Shown: positions 1 to 9,999 of the stretch, in pieces
How positions within the stretch are numbered: position 1 is the first letter of the stretch
Layout of the letters: the number at the start of each line of letters is the position of its first letter
Position numbers and translations under genes: made by a program
Notes under the pieces: model-generated
What the model saw: the letters and a program-made list of their open reading frames with translations, nothing else
Database searches by the model: none
Told to the model about the DNA's origin: nothing
NCBI GenBank assembly: GCA_964423865.1
Contig: CAYRGN010000012.1
Span: 1-64,000 of the forward strand
Length of the DNA: 64,000 nucleotides
From: Leadbetterella sp964423865
Lineage (GTDB): Bacteria > Bacteroidota > Bacteroidia > Cytophagales > Spirosomataceae
Direction: 5' to 3'

Positions 1-38
1 GAAGACCGGGGAAGTGGTACGGCTGTAAGCATATTTTG

Positions 39-95
39 TCCGTGTAATCTGTGAGCAAAATAAACCACTGCGTTAGCTCTCACAGATTACACGGA
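39..95. terminator. Long inverted repeat 3' of the YfhO gene
   Basis: Perfect 17-bp arms at 39-55 and 79-95 are separated by a 23-base loop. The repeat lies directly after the stop codon of the minus-strand gene that ends at 98. It could act as a transcription end, although there is no strong T run. The arm core TCCGTGTAATCTGTGAG resembles a dispersed intergenic sequence in this phylum, so it may be a repeat element rather than a dedicated terminator. Confidence 0.5.
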
Positions 96-97
96 TT

Positions 98-2530
98 CTA
101 TTTCTTTTTCACCCCTGCGTATACCGCGCCCAGACCCAGCAGCACCAATGCGATAGACGCAATGAGGTCCAGTTTTTTGCCCTTTTCTACGGCTGCCGGC
201 TTGAACTCAAATACAATTTCGTGTTTGCCCGCGGGTATTTCCATTCCTCTTAATACATAGTTGACCTTTTGGTGAGGCGTTTCCTGCCCGTCTATGTAGC
301 TTTTCCAGTCTTTGTTGCCCCGGTAGTAGATCTCGGAGAAAACGGCAAACTGCGGACTTTTCGTTTCGGAACTGTACACCAGCCGGTTGGGTTCGTAAGA
401 AGTGAGATGGATGGCATCCGTGGAGTCCGGCGCATAGGTGGCAGACGACAGTCCCTGGTTTTGCTGGGTGATGGCGGTGGTAGCGGCATGAAAACTACCT
501 AAGGCAGCCAGTTCTTCATCCGCGGTAGGTACTACGGTAAGCGTATCGATAAACCAGGCATTGCCCAGGGCGCCGGGGTTACGTTGAGCCACCGGCCCGT
601 TGGCGCCGCCCGTGATAAGGTAGCGGGTGTTCAGCATATCAAGTACCTCCATATTGAGTTGTCCGTCTGCCGTAACCAACTGGTGGTCGTACAGCTCCTG
701 AGTTTTCTTAAGTTTCGCGCCGTGGTAGCCGCCCAGAGACTTATGGAAGTAGGAGTCGCGGGAGTCCTGAGTGAAAGAGGTCGTGACGTTGATAACTTTA
801 AAGTTCGGGTCGGTATCGCGCAGAATTTCCAGGTCAGCGGCCGTAGGTACAAATTCGGTAGCTTTACCTTTCTTCGCCGTAAAATCTTCGTTATTGAAAT
901 AGCGCTTGCCCACCCCAATCAGGTCATAGGCCAGCAGGAGGAACACCACATAGGTAAAGACCCTTGACGTGAGCTTTTGCTGGGCAAAGGCCCATATTCC
1001 GGCTGCGAGGAGAATAGACAGGAACGTTCCCCGAAGCACGTCACTCCAGGCCATGCCCTGGCGGTCTTCCTGCAGAGAATGCATCAGTTTATTGGCGAAT
1101 TCGGGTCCGGTGCTTTGTGCAATCCCACTTCTGAATTCCACGTCTCTCGGCCCGGTGAAGTCTACGGAAAAATAACCGGCCAGCATCAGCGCCACGGTGA
1201 GGCCCAGGGTATAATACAGGGGTTTACGCAGGCTCGTCCAGGAGGTCTCGCCGGAAAACAGGGCGGAGACGGTATTGGCCGCACCCCATACCAGGAGGAA
1301 ATGTACAATGACCAGAGTCATGGTCACTGCGCGGAATTTATTGTAGCCCGGCAGGTGATCAAAAATGTAATCATTGAAGGAAGGGAAATTGCTTCCCCAG
1401 GCCAATACGATAAAGAAAAGGGTAAGGCCGGTGAGTATCCATTTCCATCTTCCTTTGAGAATAAAGAGGCCCAGGAGAAAGAGAAAGACCACCAGCACAC
1501 CCGAATACGCAGGACCGCTGGTGATAGACTGATTTCCGAAATACAGGGGAAGCTGCTGCACGAACTGGCCCGCCATATTGGCATCCACGCCGTTAGATAC
1601 CAGTGTTTTGTAGGTCTCTGAATTCCCGGACAGGGCGCCTACGGATCCGCCGCCCATCAGGTTAGGAACTACCAGGGTAAAGGTTTCATTGAGGCCGTAG
1701 CTCCACCCGAAGGCGTAGTCGCGGTCCAGGCCTGAATTTCCTACCGTACTTGCTTTGAGTTCAGATACGCCACGGGTAGATTCTTTGGAATAGACGAAAT
1801 TATTCCAAAGCCGCATGCTGTGCATGCCTACCCCAATGACTACGGCCACCGCCAGGCAGGCGGTTACTTTGGCCAGGGAGCGGGCCTCGCTTGCCCGGAC
1901 CATTTTCACACTTTCATAAATGAAAAAGGCGAGCAGAATAAAGATAAAGTAATAGGTGATCTGCAAATGATTGGCGTAGATTTCCAGGGAAAGAAACAGG
2001 GCGGTAAGAAAAGTACCTGTGAGGTAGCGCCCCTGGAAAACGAGGTACATTCCCCCGATGATGGCCGGGGCGTAAGCGAGAGCAAGTATTTTAGACAAGT
2101 GTCCGGCCTCGGTATAGAGCAGATTATAGGTGCCGAACGCGTAGGCTACAGAGGCGATAACGGCTACCCAGAGGCTTTTGCGCATGCTGACCATAAATAC
2201 GAAAAAGCCCACCATCAAGAGGAAAATGACGCTTACGGGCGCAGGAATAGAGGCGTAAATGAAACTGCCGAGGCGGCTCACCAGGCTGTTCGGATACGAG
2301 CCCCAGATCATATTCGAGGGCATACCTCCGAAAACCGAATTGGTCCACCAGGTGTATTCCCCTGTCCTTTTGTGGTACTCCAAGGCTTCCCGGGAGTTTC
2401 CGGTACTCATCACGTCGTCATGCATGGTTACGGCTTTGCCGCTTAGTATTGGACTGAAATACAGAAAAGTGATAACCAGGAAGAATAAAACGGCCAGGAA
2501 ATAGGGCAGGTATTTTTTAAATCCGTTCAT
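98..2530 (-). CDS. YfhO-family polytopic membrane protein
   Basis: An 810-residue integral membrane protein with a short cytoplasmic start (MNGFKKYLPYF) and a first membrane helix at about residues 8-28. More than ten hydrophobic helices follow up to about residue 560. Then comes a soluble region to about 785, and a last helix ending in a lysine-rich tail. The WWTNSVFGGMP stretch after helix 1 and the overall plan match the YfhO family, which is thought to take part in envelope glycosylation (GT-C-like). The exact substrate is unknown. It has its own promoter-like box about 140 bases upstream and is divergent from a family 2 glycosyltransferase. Confidence 0.85.
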   Translation of the reverse strand: MNGFKKYLPYFLAVLFFLVITFLYFSPILSGKAVTMHDDVMSTGNSREALEYHKRTGEYTWWTNSVFGGMPSNMIWGSYPNSLVSRLGSFIYASIPAPVSVIFLLMVGFFVFMVSMRKSLWVAVIASVAYAFGTYNLLYTEAGHLSKILALAYAPAIIGGMYLVFQGRYLTGTFLTALFLSLEIYANHLQITYYFIFILLAFFIYESVKMVRASEARSLAKVTACLAVAVVIGVGMHSMRLWNNFVYSKESTRGVSELKASTVGNSGLDRDYAFGWSYGLNETFTLVVPNLMGGGSVGALSGNSETYKTLVSNGVDANMAGQFVQQLPLYFGNQSITSGPAYSGVLVVFLFLLGLFILKGRWKWILTGLTLFFIVLAWGSNFPSFNDYIFDHLPGYNKFRAVTMTLVIVHFLLVWGAANTVSALFSGETSWTSLRKPLYYTLGLTVALMLAGYFSVDFTGPRDVEFRSGIAQSTGPEFANKLMHSLQEDRQGMAWSDVLRGTFLSILLAAGIWAFAQQKLTSRVFTYVVFLLLAYDLIGVGKRYFNNEDFTAKKGKATEFVPTAADLEILRDTDPNFKVINVTTSFTQDSRDSYFHKSLGGYHGAKLKKTQELYDHQLVTADGQLNMEVLDMLNTRYLITGGANGPVAQRNPGALGNAWFIDTLTVVPTADEELAALGSFHAATTAITQQNQGLSSATYAPDSTDAIHLTSYEPNRLVYSSETKSPQFAVFSEIYYRGNKDWKSYIDGQETPHQKVNYVLRGMEIPAGKHEIVFEFKPAAVEKGKKLDLIASIALVLLGLGAVYAGVKKK

Positions 2531-2671
2531 ACGTTTTTTAGCTGTGAGTTCGGGAAATCCTTGTTATCCGCCTTTATTCACCGGGCGATGCCCGGTTTAG
2601 GAAAGCCGATAACGGAGCCGGAACTCGTTTTTATTTATGGGCCGGTTTTCTCCGGCGGGATAAAATTATGC

Positions 2672-2679
2672 CAAAGATA
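2672..2679 (-). promoter_or_regulatory. Possible -7 box for the YfhO gene
   Basis: On the minus strand this reads TATCTTTG, matching the Bacteroidota -7 consensus TAnnTTTG. No good TTTG lies 19 bases upstream. If used, the leader would be about 135 bases and would include a CCGGGC/GCCCGG hairpin near 2581-2595. Confidence 0.3.
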
Positions 2680-2762
2680 TAGAATAATTTACCACTCCGC
2701 CTGTCGGTGTGTGGTCATTTAATGATTATTTTTCGGCTTCATTTGGAATTTTTATTTTCGGT

Positions 2763-3497
2763 ATGCCTCGGTTATCCATTATTACCATTACATACAATGC
2801 GGGAGAGTTCCTGGAAAGGACCCTGAAAAGTATTGTTTCTCAGACCGATCAGGATTTTGAGTACCTGTTGATTGACGGGGGGTCGAAAGACGATACGCTG
2901 GCCATTGCGGAGGGTTACCGTGATCGGATCGATGTGTGGATTTCGGAACCTGACAGGGGATTGTACGACGCCATGAACAAGGGGCAGGAGCGGGCGAGGG
3001 GCGAATACGTATGGTTTATGAACGCGGGGGACGAGATTGCGGAGACGCGGGCGGTGGAGAAACTAAAGAAGGTGATGAAACTGGCCCCGGATGTGATTTA
3101 TTCCGATACGCGGATAGTGGACAATTCAGGCGAGGTGCTGGGCTTGCGTTCGGTACTTACCCCGCACAAGATACCGGAAACGCTTTCCTGGGAAAAATAC
3201 AGGCGGGGAATGCTGATCTGCCACCAGGCCTTTATCGCACGAAAGACCATAGCACCCACATACCTTGAAGATAACCTCAGCGCGGATATCGATTGGGAAA
3301 TAGTATGCCTGAAAAGAGCCTCCAGGGTCTTGCCCTATCCGGGTATACTGGCCCGTTATCTCACAGGAGGCGTTTCACATCGCCAAAAGTGGCGGTCGTG
3401 GAAAGACCGGTATACGGTGCTGAGAAAGCATTTCGGTTTTTTCCCGAATTTGTACCATCACTTCCGGATCGCGGTACGTTCGGTTACATCCCGGTAA
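2763..3497 (+). CDS. Glycosyltransferase family 2
   Basis: A 244-residue GT-A enzyme. It opens with the family 2 start MPRLSIITITYNAG, followed by the nucleotide-binding LLIDGGSKDDT and the acceptor-side DAMNKG and NAGDEI segments. It would transfer a sugar from a nucleotide donor in the cytoplasm, probably for surface polysaccharide or glycolipid. The start at 2763 is chosen because the reading frame further upstream (from 2709) lacks family similarity. It is convergent with bshB1 16 bases downstream. Donor and acceptor cannot be read from the sequence. Confidence 0.88.
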   Translation: MPRLSIITITYNAGEFLERTLKSIVSQTDQDFEYLLIDGGSKDDTLAIAEGYRDRIDVWISEPDRGLYDAMNKGQERARGEYVWFMNAGDEIAETRAVEKLKKVMKLAPDVIYSDTRIVDNSGEVLGLRSVLTPHKIPETLSWEKYRRGMLICHQAFIARKTIAPTYLEDNLSADIDWEIVCLKRASRVLPYPGILARYLTGGVSHRQKWRSWKDRYTVLRKHFGFFPNLYHHFRIAVRSVTSR

Positions 3498-3513
3498 CCG
3501 AACGGAATACAAA

Positions 3514-4233
3514 TCAAAGGAGATCAAAAAGGCTGTCTACCCCCAGCATTTTCGAGCGGATAAACCCTTCTCCGTAGCGGGTGCCGATCTGGTGCCCGAA
3601 CTCCAGGCCCCGGCTGCGGATAAAATCCAGGAATTCCGGGGAGGAAATATAGCTGGAAGGCTCCCTGGATTCGGGATCGAAAAACTGGCTTTTAAAGGCC
3701 ATGACGCTGGCGGTTTTTATATCCCAATAGTCGGTGACATCCACTACCAGGTCTGGCTGAAGGTAACGGTCCTGGATATAATGAAAGACATTTTTCGGTC
3801 TCCAGGGTTCTTGCTCCGCCCCGTCTTCTGCATAGGTGATTATCTTGCGTAAGCCGCTGTAGAAACAGGCTTCTGTACAAAGCCGGGAGGCGCGTCCGTG
3901 GTCGGGGTGACGGTCTTCGGGCGCGTTCAGCAGCACGATTTCCGGCCGGTACTTCCTGATGACCTGGATAATTTTCAGCTGATGTTCAGAATCATTCTGA
4001 AAAAAACCATCTTTGAAGCCCAGGTTTTCACGGGCAGAGAGTTTTAATATCGTGGCGGCTTCTGCCGCTTCTTCCAGGCGCAAAGAACCGCTTCCACGGG
4101 TTCCCAGTTCTCCCTGGGTCAGGTCAGCGATAACCGCCTTTTTACCTCGTGCTATTTCTTTGGCCAGGGTGCCGGAACAACCCAGTTCCGCGTCATCGGG
4201 ATGAGCGGCGAAGACCAGAATATCTGTTTTCAT
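3514..4233 (-). CDS. bshB1: Bacillithiol biosynthesis deacetylase BshB1
   Basis: A 239-residue LmbE/PIG-L family zinc deacetylase. The N-terminal AAHPDDAELGCSGT carries the metal-binding HPDD motif, and HPDHGRA supplies the distal histidines. In the family it removes acetate from GlcNAc-malate to give GlcN-malate, the second step of bacillithiol synthesis. Its start codon overlaps the stop of the upstream M23 peptidase by one base (TAATG), so the two are probably translationally coupled. bshA and bshC are not in this window. Confidence 0.92.
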   Translation of the reverse strand: MKTDILVFAAHPDDAELGCSGTLAKEIARGKKAVIADLTQGELGTRGSGSLRLEEAAEAATILKLSARENLGFKDGFFQNDSEHQLKIIQVIRKYRPEIVLLNAPEDRHPDHGRASRLCTEACFYSGLRKIITYAEDGAEQEPWRPKNVFHYIQDRYLQPDLVVDVTDYWDIKTASVMAFKSQFFDPESREPSSYISSPEFLDFIRSRGLEFGHQIGTRYGEGFIRSKMLGVDSLFDLL

Positions 4234-5438
4234 TATCGTACGCGTAGTCGTAATCCGGGATAAATTTTCTTATTCAAAGGAATTTTATTGAGCTGAGCCA
4301 ACTCGCGGGCCGTCATATTAAACTTGTGGGCAATCGAGGTGAGGGTTTCTCCTTTCCGCACGGAATGCCATAACTTTTGCACCGTTTGTACCGGTACTTC
4401 CTCTTCGAAATCATCTCCGTCTTCGAGGTCGTCCAGGGCTTCGCCGGTAGCAAATTCCCCATTTCGGTAACTGGTGGGCACAGAAGGCTTTCCCCGAAGG
4501 TAATCGTAAAGACGGGAAGATACCGTAAATTCCTGCATACGGATCCGGATCTGGTTATTGGTGTAGTCGTAGATGTTTTCGGTATCAAACTGGTTTCCCT
4601 CGTAGCGGGTTTCGTAATGCAGGTGAGGGCCGGAGCTCCGGCCCGTGCTTCCGCCGAGTCCAATCACATCCCCCGCTTTCACCAGGGTATTCGGTTCAAA
4701 CGCAATCTTGGAAAGGTGGCCATACAGGGTTTCCAGTCCGTTATAATGCCGGAGCAATACGGTACGACCATAGCCGTTAAATGTACCGCTGATGCGTACA
4801 ATACCGTCAAAAGCGGCATAGACCTTGTCGCCCGTATCCAGGGCCAGGTCGGTTCCTTTGTGCCAGCGCTTGTTACGCCATCCGAAGTGCGAACTCAGGC
4901 GGAACTGGTCCAGCATTTTCGCCCATTCACGCCCTTCCTTTTCGTTGTACAATGTGATATGCACAATCTCATTGAAGCTTTTGGGTGCGGTGCCGTAAGG
5001 GTTCAGGTTTTTGGTGTCCCATACGGAGTAATAGGAAGCCATTTTAACCATATTCTCACTTCCCGCGAACTGGGCCTCCTCTTCGATTTCCAGGATCAGC
5101 AATTCGCCTTCGTCAAGCGAAGAAGTGTCTTCATGCACAATGGTGTTGATTTCGCGGAGGGGTTCTATCCGGATTCCCTCTTTATAATTGGAACCCGGTT
5201 CGGCAGGTGCCACCGCCTTATTGTTATTGCTGCCTTCGTATTTGTTGGAAAACCGTAACTTGGACTCTTCTTCAAAGATGAAATCAAATTCATCTTTTTT
5301 GGTCATTTCCTTTTTGGCTTTAGTATTTTTCGACGACTGCGGTATCTTGGGAGCAGAAATGATTTTACCTTTTTCCTTTTGCGCGAAACCCGGTAGTAGA
5401 GCGGAACAAAGGAATAAAAGAGCAATGTACTTTTTCAT
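4233..5438 (-). CDS. Secreted M23 peptidase with C-terminal LysM
   Basis: A 401-residue protein with a signal peptide ending near GFAQ (residue 20). A low-complexity linker rich in charged residues follows. The M23 domain lies at about residues 190-285, with metal ligands in HKGTD and HLHYE. A LysM domain at about 355-400 (SVRKGETLTSIAHKFN) binds peptidoglycan. It should be either a periplasmic endopeptidase or an EnvC/NlpD-type activator of cell-wall cleavage; the intact ligand set favours an enzyme. It is first in a two-gene unit with bshB1. Confidence 0.9.
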   Translation of the reverse strand: MKKYIALLFLCSALLPGFAQKEKGKIISAPKIPQSSKNTKAKKEMTKKDEFDFIFEEESKLRFSNKYEGSNNNKAVAPAEPGSNYKEGIRIEPLREINTIVHEDTSSLDEGELLILEIEEEAQFAGSENMVKMASYYSVWDTKNLNPYGTAPKSFNEIVHITLYNEKEGREWAKMLDQFRLSSHFGWRNKRWHKGTDLALDTGDKVYAAFDGIVRISGTFNGYGRTVLLRHYNGLETLYGHLSKIAFEPNTLVKAGDVIGLGGSTGRSSGPHLHYETRYEGNQFDTENIYDYTNNQIRIRMQEFTVSSRLYDYLRGKPSVPTSYRNGEFATGEALDDLEDGDDFEEEVPVQTVQKLWHSVRKGETLTSIAHKFNMTARELAQLNKIPLNKKIYPGLRLRVR

Positions 5439-5692
5439 AGGTATTTTCAGCTATCAGCTATTCGCGGCAGTCAGTCAACCCGGTGGATTGGACCATCGGT
5501 TTTATTTTCTGAGACCGGGCAGCCTGTGACGCGAAGCTGTTTTATAATTGAGGTTCTTTCTTTTTCTAACCCTGTTTTCTCCGGGATTATTGCACAATTA
5601 AATAATATTTTTTAATTACGGGTGGGATAGCGGGAAGTGTCGGGTGTTATGGAGTTCCGGATGTCCGGCGTCAGATTTGGGCGGAGAGGGTT

Positions 5693-6823
5693 TCAGGCTA
5701 CCGCGGTATCAACCAGGCTCCTGATTTTCTCCATAGACTTCTCATAACTATATCTTTCCTGTACTTTTACCCGGGCGGTCTGCCCGCGGCGCTCTCTTTC
5801 CGCTATCGGTATCGACCCGATCAGACGGGCCATCTCTTCTACATCCAGGTAGTCGGCCTGCCATCCTGCGTCTTCCTCTATAAATTCGTCTCCCCCTCCC
5901 GTATTCCGAAAAGAAAGTACGGGCTTACCGCACAAGGCGGCTTCCAGCATCACCAGGGGAAAGGGGTCTTCCCGGCTGCATAATAAAAATAAATCCATGG
6001 CACTGATCAGTTCCACCGCCCGCGCCGTCGGACTCAGCCACACCACCTTATCCCCAACCCCCAGCTTGTGCGCATCGTACTCCAGCTCCCGCTTCATAGG
6101 CTCCTCTTCTTTCATCCCGATCCACGCAAAACGGATACCCGGATCCGCCACCCGCGCCGCCACCTGCAAAAAGATATCCGGCGCCTTCCGCCAGTCGGCA
6201 TTCCCGCAGGCCACCACCCAGGTATACTCCGGAGAAAGGCCCCATTCTGCCAGAATCTCCCCCCGGTCCGTCGTGTCGTGTATCTTCAGGATGTCTGCGT
6301 TATGCACAAACGAATGAATAACCCTGATTTTACCGCTTTCTCCGTGCAGGCGGAGATTCGCCGCCACCGCATCAGAACAGGCCACTACCGTATCCGAATA
6401 CCCGAACAGCAAAGGCAGGGCGTCTGCCGGACCGTACTGCCCGATGGAATAGGAGAGCTCATGAATATGCGTAATCAGGGGTACAGACCAGGTGTTTTTC
6501 AGCTCGGGCAGTACATGCACCGCCGCGATAGTGTTCACATACACGAGGCCGATCGGGTGGTTCTGACGGATGGTCTCCAGCACAGATTCACGGTTTCCCA
6601 CCAGGCGGCTCCACCGCGAAGCCGGCGGCCGGTTCAGGAAATACGTGACAAAACGGTCTTCAAATTCCTTACGGAAACTACCCCACTCGTTCACCAGCAG
6701 AAGCACCACCCCGTAGCCGTTGTCTTGCAGGTAGGCCATCACGTTGTACAGGAAGAGCTGAGCGCCCGCCCGGTTGGCGTCATGACTGACAAACAATATT
6801 TCCTTTTTTTCCTGCAAAATCAA
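5693..6823 (-). CDS. Glycosyltransferase family 4
   Basis: A 376-residue GT-B enzyme. The N-terminal acceptor domain has ILFVSHDANRAGAQ. The C-terminal Rossmann half has the retaining-transferase EX7E motif in EDPFPLVMLEAALCGKPV near residue 290. The only usable start is TTG, placed directly after the TAA of the aminotransferase gene, so translation is likely coupled. It is last in the polysaccharide export operon and probably adds a sugar to the exported chain. Confidence 0.88.
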   Translation of the reverse strand: MILQEKKEILFVSHDANRAGAQLFLYNVMAYLQDNGYGVVLLLVNEWGSFRKEFEDRFVTYFLNRPPASRWSRLVGNRESVLETIRQNHPIGLVYVNTIAAVHVLPELKNTWSVPLITHIHELSYSIGQYGPADALPLLFGYSDTVVACSDAVAANLRLHGESGKIRVIHSFVHNADILKIHDTTDRGEILAEWGLSPEYTWVVACGNADWRKAPDIFLQVAARVADPGIRFAWIGMKEEEPMKRELEYDAHKLGVGDKVVWLSPTARAVELISAMDLFLLCSREDPFPLVMLEAALCGKPVLSFRNTGGGDEFIEEDAGWQADYLDVEEMARLIGSIPIAERERRGQTARVKVQERYSYEKSMEKIRSLVDTAVA

Positions 6824-7903
6824 TTAAATATGGGCATTGATAATACCGGCAATTTTCCTGACAACCCCGTGGTCGAGATCGGGATAAAGCGGCAGGGAAA
6901 TCACCCGCGAAGAAACGTCCTCGCTTACCGGACAGTCGTAGGTAAACGGCACATATTGTAGCGTATTCAGGGTAGGGTAAAAATACCGCCGCGGGTAAAT
7001 GTCCTCCCGGTTCAGCGCTTCAATTATCCTTACCGTACCGGCCTCGTCCGCCACCACCACCGGGTAATACGCATAATTGTACTCAAGGTCTTGTACGCGC
7101 TCCGTAGGCTTGTACAGTTTGCTCCAGTCCAGCAGCTCATCGTAAATTCTGAAAATCTGCTTCCTCCCTTCAATGATTGTATCGAGATGGCCCAGGTTGA
7201 CCAGGCCCATCGCGGCGTGAAATTCCGAGTTTTTTCCGTTCACACCCGCCAGGAAATATTCGTCGCGAATATGCCCGAAACTGCGCATAAGCTGCACGGT
7301 TTTGTAAAGCTCAGGGTCGTGGCACACCACACAGCCGCCCTCCACGGTATGAAACACCTTGGTGGCATGAAAACTGCACGTGGAAATATCTCCGTACGAC
7401 AGCAGGGAACGGCCTTTGTACTGTACGCCGAAAGCGTGGGCCGCGTCATATATGATTTTAATACCGTGTTTTTTCCCGATGGCCTCCAGCTTTTCCACCT
7501 GGCAGGGGTTGCCGTACACGTGCGTGGCGAGAATCGCGGAGGTCCGCTCCGTAATGGCGCTCTCCACCAGGTCGGCGTTGATGTTCAGATCTTCCGGATT
7601 AATGTCTACAAAAACCGGCTTCAGGTTTTCCCACAGGATGGAAGTAGTAGTGGCACAATACGAAAAAGGGGTGGTGATCACCTCGCCCGACAGGTTCAGG
7701 GCTTTGATGGCCAGCTGAATGGCAATGGTGCCGTTGCCCGTAATGGCCAGGTAAGGTAAATCGAGTTTTTGCTGTAGCTTTTCCTCCAGTTCTACCAGAA
7801 GCGGACCGTTATTGGTGAGCCATTCTGACGCCCATATCCGCTCCAGCATTTGCTCGTATTCCTGTTTCGGAGGAAGAAACGATTTGGTTACATTGATCGT
7901 CAT
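6824..7903 (-). CDS. DegT/DnrJ/EryC1/StrS sugar aminotransferase
   Basis: A 359-residue PLP enzyme. The lysine that forms the internal aldimine lies in SFHATKVFHTVEGG (about residue 190), and the family start KSFLPPKQEYEQML is present. Members transaminate nucleotide-linked keto sugars. This subgroup (SFHATKxFHTVEGG) is typical of dTDP-4-amino-4,6-dideoxyhexose synthesis, but the substrate is inferred only. The start overlaps the ABC ATPase stop by four bases (ATGA). It would supply an amino sugar for the exported polysaccharide. Confidence 0.88.
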   Translation of the reverse strand: MTINVTKSFLPPKQEYEQMLERIWASEWLTNNGPLLVELEEKLQQKLDLPYLAITGNGTIAIQLAIKALNLSGEVITTPFSYCATTTSILWENLKPVFVDINPEDLNINADLVESAITERTSAILATHVYGNPCQVEKLEAIGKKHGIKIIYDAAHAFGVQYKGRSLLSYGDISTCSFHATKVFHTVEGGCVVCHDPELYKTVQLMRSFGHIRDEYFLAGVNGKNSEFHAAMGLVNLGHLDTIIEGRKQIFRIYDELLDWSKLYKPTERVQDLEYNYAYYPVVVADEAGTVRIIEALNREDIYPRRYFYPTLNTLQYVPFTYDCPVSEDVSSRVISLPLYPDLDHGVVRKIAGIINAHI

Positions 7904-9141
7904 GATAATTCGGTTTGCCAGGACTTCACCTGGATCATTTTAGGACGTATAGCGCCCGGCCACTTTCCTACCCAGTCGGTTCCTTCCCGGTAATCCAGGA
8001 TATCAAAAGCGATGGCGTCCTCGAAAAAGAACACCGGCGCCAGGCGGTCTCTGACAATCATCACTGAAATGTAGTAAGAACCGTCGTTCAAAAAGTCGCC
8101 CGGAATGGCGCAAACCGACTTCACCGTTCCTCTTTGGTAGTACTTCGCTTCGTCGCCGATATTGAAAACACATTCTCCGGTCATACTGTACAGAAAAATG
8201 CTCACGTTAAGTTCCGCATTATCCACGAAATTCCAGTATTCCAGTTCCAGGCGCAGGGGCGTGGTGGTATACAGGTGCGGTCCGGGAACCTCTTCGTCAG
8301 GCACAAGGCGGATGGTCTTGATCTTTATAAAATCGTTCCCGGGCGCCAGGTTCGGGTCAGTCCAGCCCTGTTCCAGCTGAAATTTAGATACGTTTTTCAC
8401 GTATTCGCTGATCACGTCATCAATCGGCCCGTATTTGACCAGTTCACCTGAGCGCAGGTAAGCGCCGGTATTGCAGAGGCCCTGTACAGCGGTAAGGTTA
8501 TGCGAAACAAAAATGAGGGTTCTGCCGCTACTCGACACATCCCGCATTTTTCCGATACTCTTCTTTTGGAAATCGGCGTCGCCCACGGCCAGCACCTCAT
8601 CTACCACCAGAATTTCCGGTTCCAGGTGGGCTGCAATGGCAAAGCCCAGGCGTACATACATGCCGGAAGAATACCGCTTTACCGGGGTGTCAATAAATTT
8701 TTCAATGCCTGCGAAATCCACAATTGCGTCAAAATGACGGTGTATTTCCGCTTTTTTCATTCCCAGTATCGCACCGTTCAGGAAAATATTTTCCCTGCCG
8801 GTAAGTTCGGGATGGAAGCCGGTGCCTACTTCCAGGAGGCTGGCCATTCTTCCCCGGATCCGGATACTTCCGGTGGTGGGTTCCGTAATCTGGCTGAGTA
8901 TTTTCAGTAAAGTTGATTTTCCCGCCCCGTTTGCGCCTACCAGGCCCAGGCGGTCGCCCTGCTGTACCTCAAAAGTCACATTTTTCAGGGCCCAGAAATC
9001 CTGCTTGGTGTCTGCGGGGTTCCCTCGGTTGACCAGTTTCTTCGACCAGCCGGTGAGGGTATCCCGCAGATCATCGTTAGACTTCCCTTTGCTGTTCAGG
9101 ACATACTTCTTGGAAATATTTTCTATACTGAGTACGTTCAT
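7900..9141 (-). CDS. Polysaccharide ABC exporter, ATP-binding subunit (Wzt-like)
   Basis: A 413-residue ATPase. Walker A is GANGAGKST near residue 70, the signature is YSSGMYVRLGFA, and Walker B is ILVVDEVLAVGD. Beyond about residue 250 is a beta-rich extension of ~150 residues, the place of the carbohydrate-binding domain in Wzt proteins that recognise a terminal modification of the chain. It pairs with the permease encoded six bases upstream. In the family it drives export of lipid-linked O-antigen or capsule across the inner membrane. Confidence 0.92.
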   Translation of the reverse strand: MNVLSIENISKKYVLNSKGKSNDDLRDTLTGWSKKLVNRGNPADTKQDFWALKNVTFEVQQGDRLGLVGANGAGKSTLLKILSQITEPTTGSIRIRGRMASLLEVGTGFHPELTGRENIFLNGAILGMKKAEIHRHFDAIVDFAGIEKFIDTPVKRYSSGMYVRLGFAIAAHLEPEILVVDEVLAVGDADFQKKSIGKMRDVSSSGRTLIFVSHNLTAVQGLCNTGAYLRSGELVKYGPIDDVISEYVKNVSKFQLEQGWTDPNLAPGNDFIKIKTIRLVPDEEVPGPHLYTTTPLRLELEYWNFVDNAELNVSIFLYSMTGECVFNIGDEAKYYQRGTVKSVCAIPGDFLNDGSYYISVMIVRDRLAPVFFFEDAIAFDILDYREGTDWVGKWPGAIRPKMIQVKSWQTELS

Positions 9142-9147
9142 AACGCG

Positions 9148-9990
9148 TTAGATGTAATCCACAAATGTATCTTCATGCTTTCTGAAGAAGCGGATCGAAT
9201 AAAAGAAAGTAAGAAGAATAAACACTACCAGGGGTATAAAACTCTGCCAGTTAAAGGCGGCGAAGTCTCCCAGCATGGCCCAGCGCATGGCATCAATACA
9301 GCCGGTCACCGGGTTCAGCAAGGCCAGTTTGTACAGCAGGTCTCCGTTTGCACCCGTTCTGTACGCATCGGTCAGGTAGGCCACGGGGGAAAGAAAAGTA
9401 CCGAACTGCACCACAAAGGAAATCACCTGCCCGATATCCCGGTATTTGACGTTCAGTACTGCCGCGATCAATCCCGCCCCGAAAGAGGCCAGGAAAGTCA
9501 GGGCCAGTATGAAGGGAATGAAAATAATCTTCCAGTCGGGTATAAACTGGTAAAACAAGCAGAGACCTGCGAATACGGCCAGGGACACCACTACGTCTAC
9601 CAGTCCGATGAAGATGGATGATAAAGGAATGATCAGCCGGGGGAAATAGACTTTCGTAATCAGGTTGGAGTTCAGCACCAAACTGGTACTGATGGTGGTC
9701 AGGCTTTGGGAGAAAAAGAGCCAGATAGTGACCCCTGCCGATACAATCAGCATATAGGGGATAGGCGAACCTACATCCAGCTTTCCGAGCCTTCCGAAGG
9801 CCAGGGCCATCACCAGTGTGGTAATCAGCGGACGGATCGCCGCCCAGCCTACACCCAGTACGGCCTGCTTGTATTTGACAATAATATCGCGTTTCGCCAG
9901 GATCCAGAATAACTCATTGTAGTCCCAGATCTCCGCGATATACTCTGAAATGCTTTTCTTATTGGTAATTACTCTAACTCTGGAATCCAT
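9148..9990 (-). CDS. Polysaccharide ABC exporter, permease (Wzm-like)
   Basis: A 280-residue ABC-2 type permease with about six membrane helices. It has the typical N-terminal amphipathic segment (IAEIWDYNELFWILAKRDIIVKYKQ written in part: LAKRDIIVKYKQ) and the GWAAIRP loop. It forms the membrane channel with the ATPase encoded next in the operon. It lies ten bases downstream of the chain-length-type gene. Confidence 0.92.
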   Translation of the reverse strand: MDSRVRVITNKKSISEYIAEIWDYNELFWILAKRDIIVKYKQAVLGVGWAAIRPLITTLVMALAFGRLGKLDVGSPIPYMLIVSAGVTIWLFFSQSLTTISTSLVLNSNLITKVYFPRLIIPLSSIFIGLVDVVVSLAVFAGLCLFYQFIPDWKIIFIPFILALTFLASFGAGLIAAVLNVKYRDIGQVISFVVQFGTFLSPVAYLTDAYRTGANGDLLYKLALLNPVTGCIDAMRWAMLGDFAAFNWQSFIPLVVFILLTFFYSIRFFRKHEDTFVDYI

Positions 9991-9999
9991 AGAACGGTT

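Noticed and set aside
1820..2446. 208-codon plus-strand frame antisense to the YfhO gene
   Set aside because: Antisense shadow of a conserved membrane protein; no family pattern.
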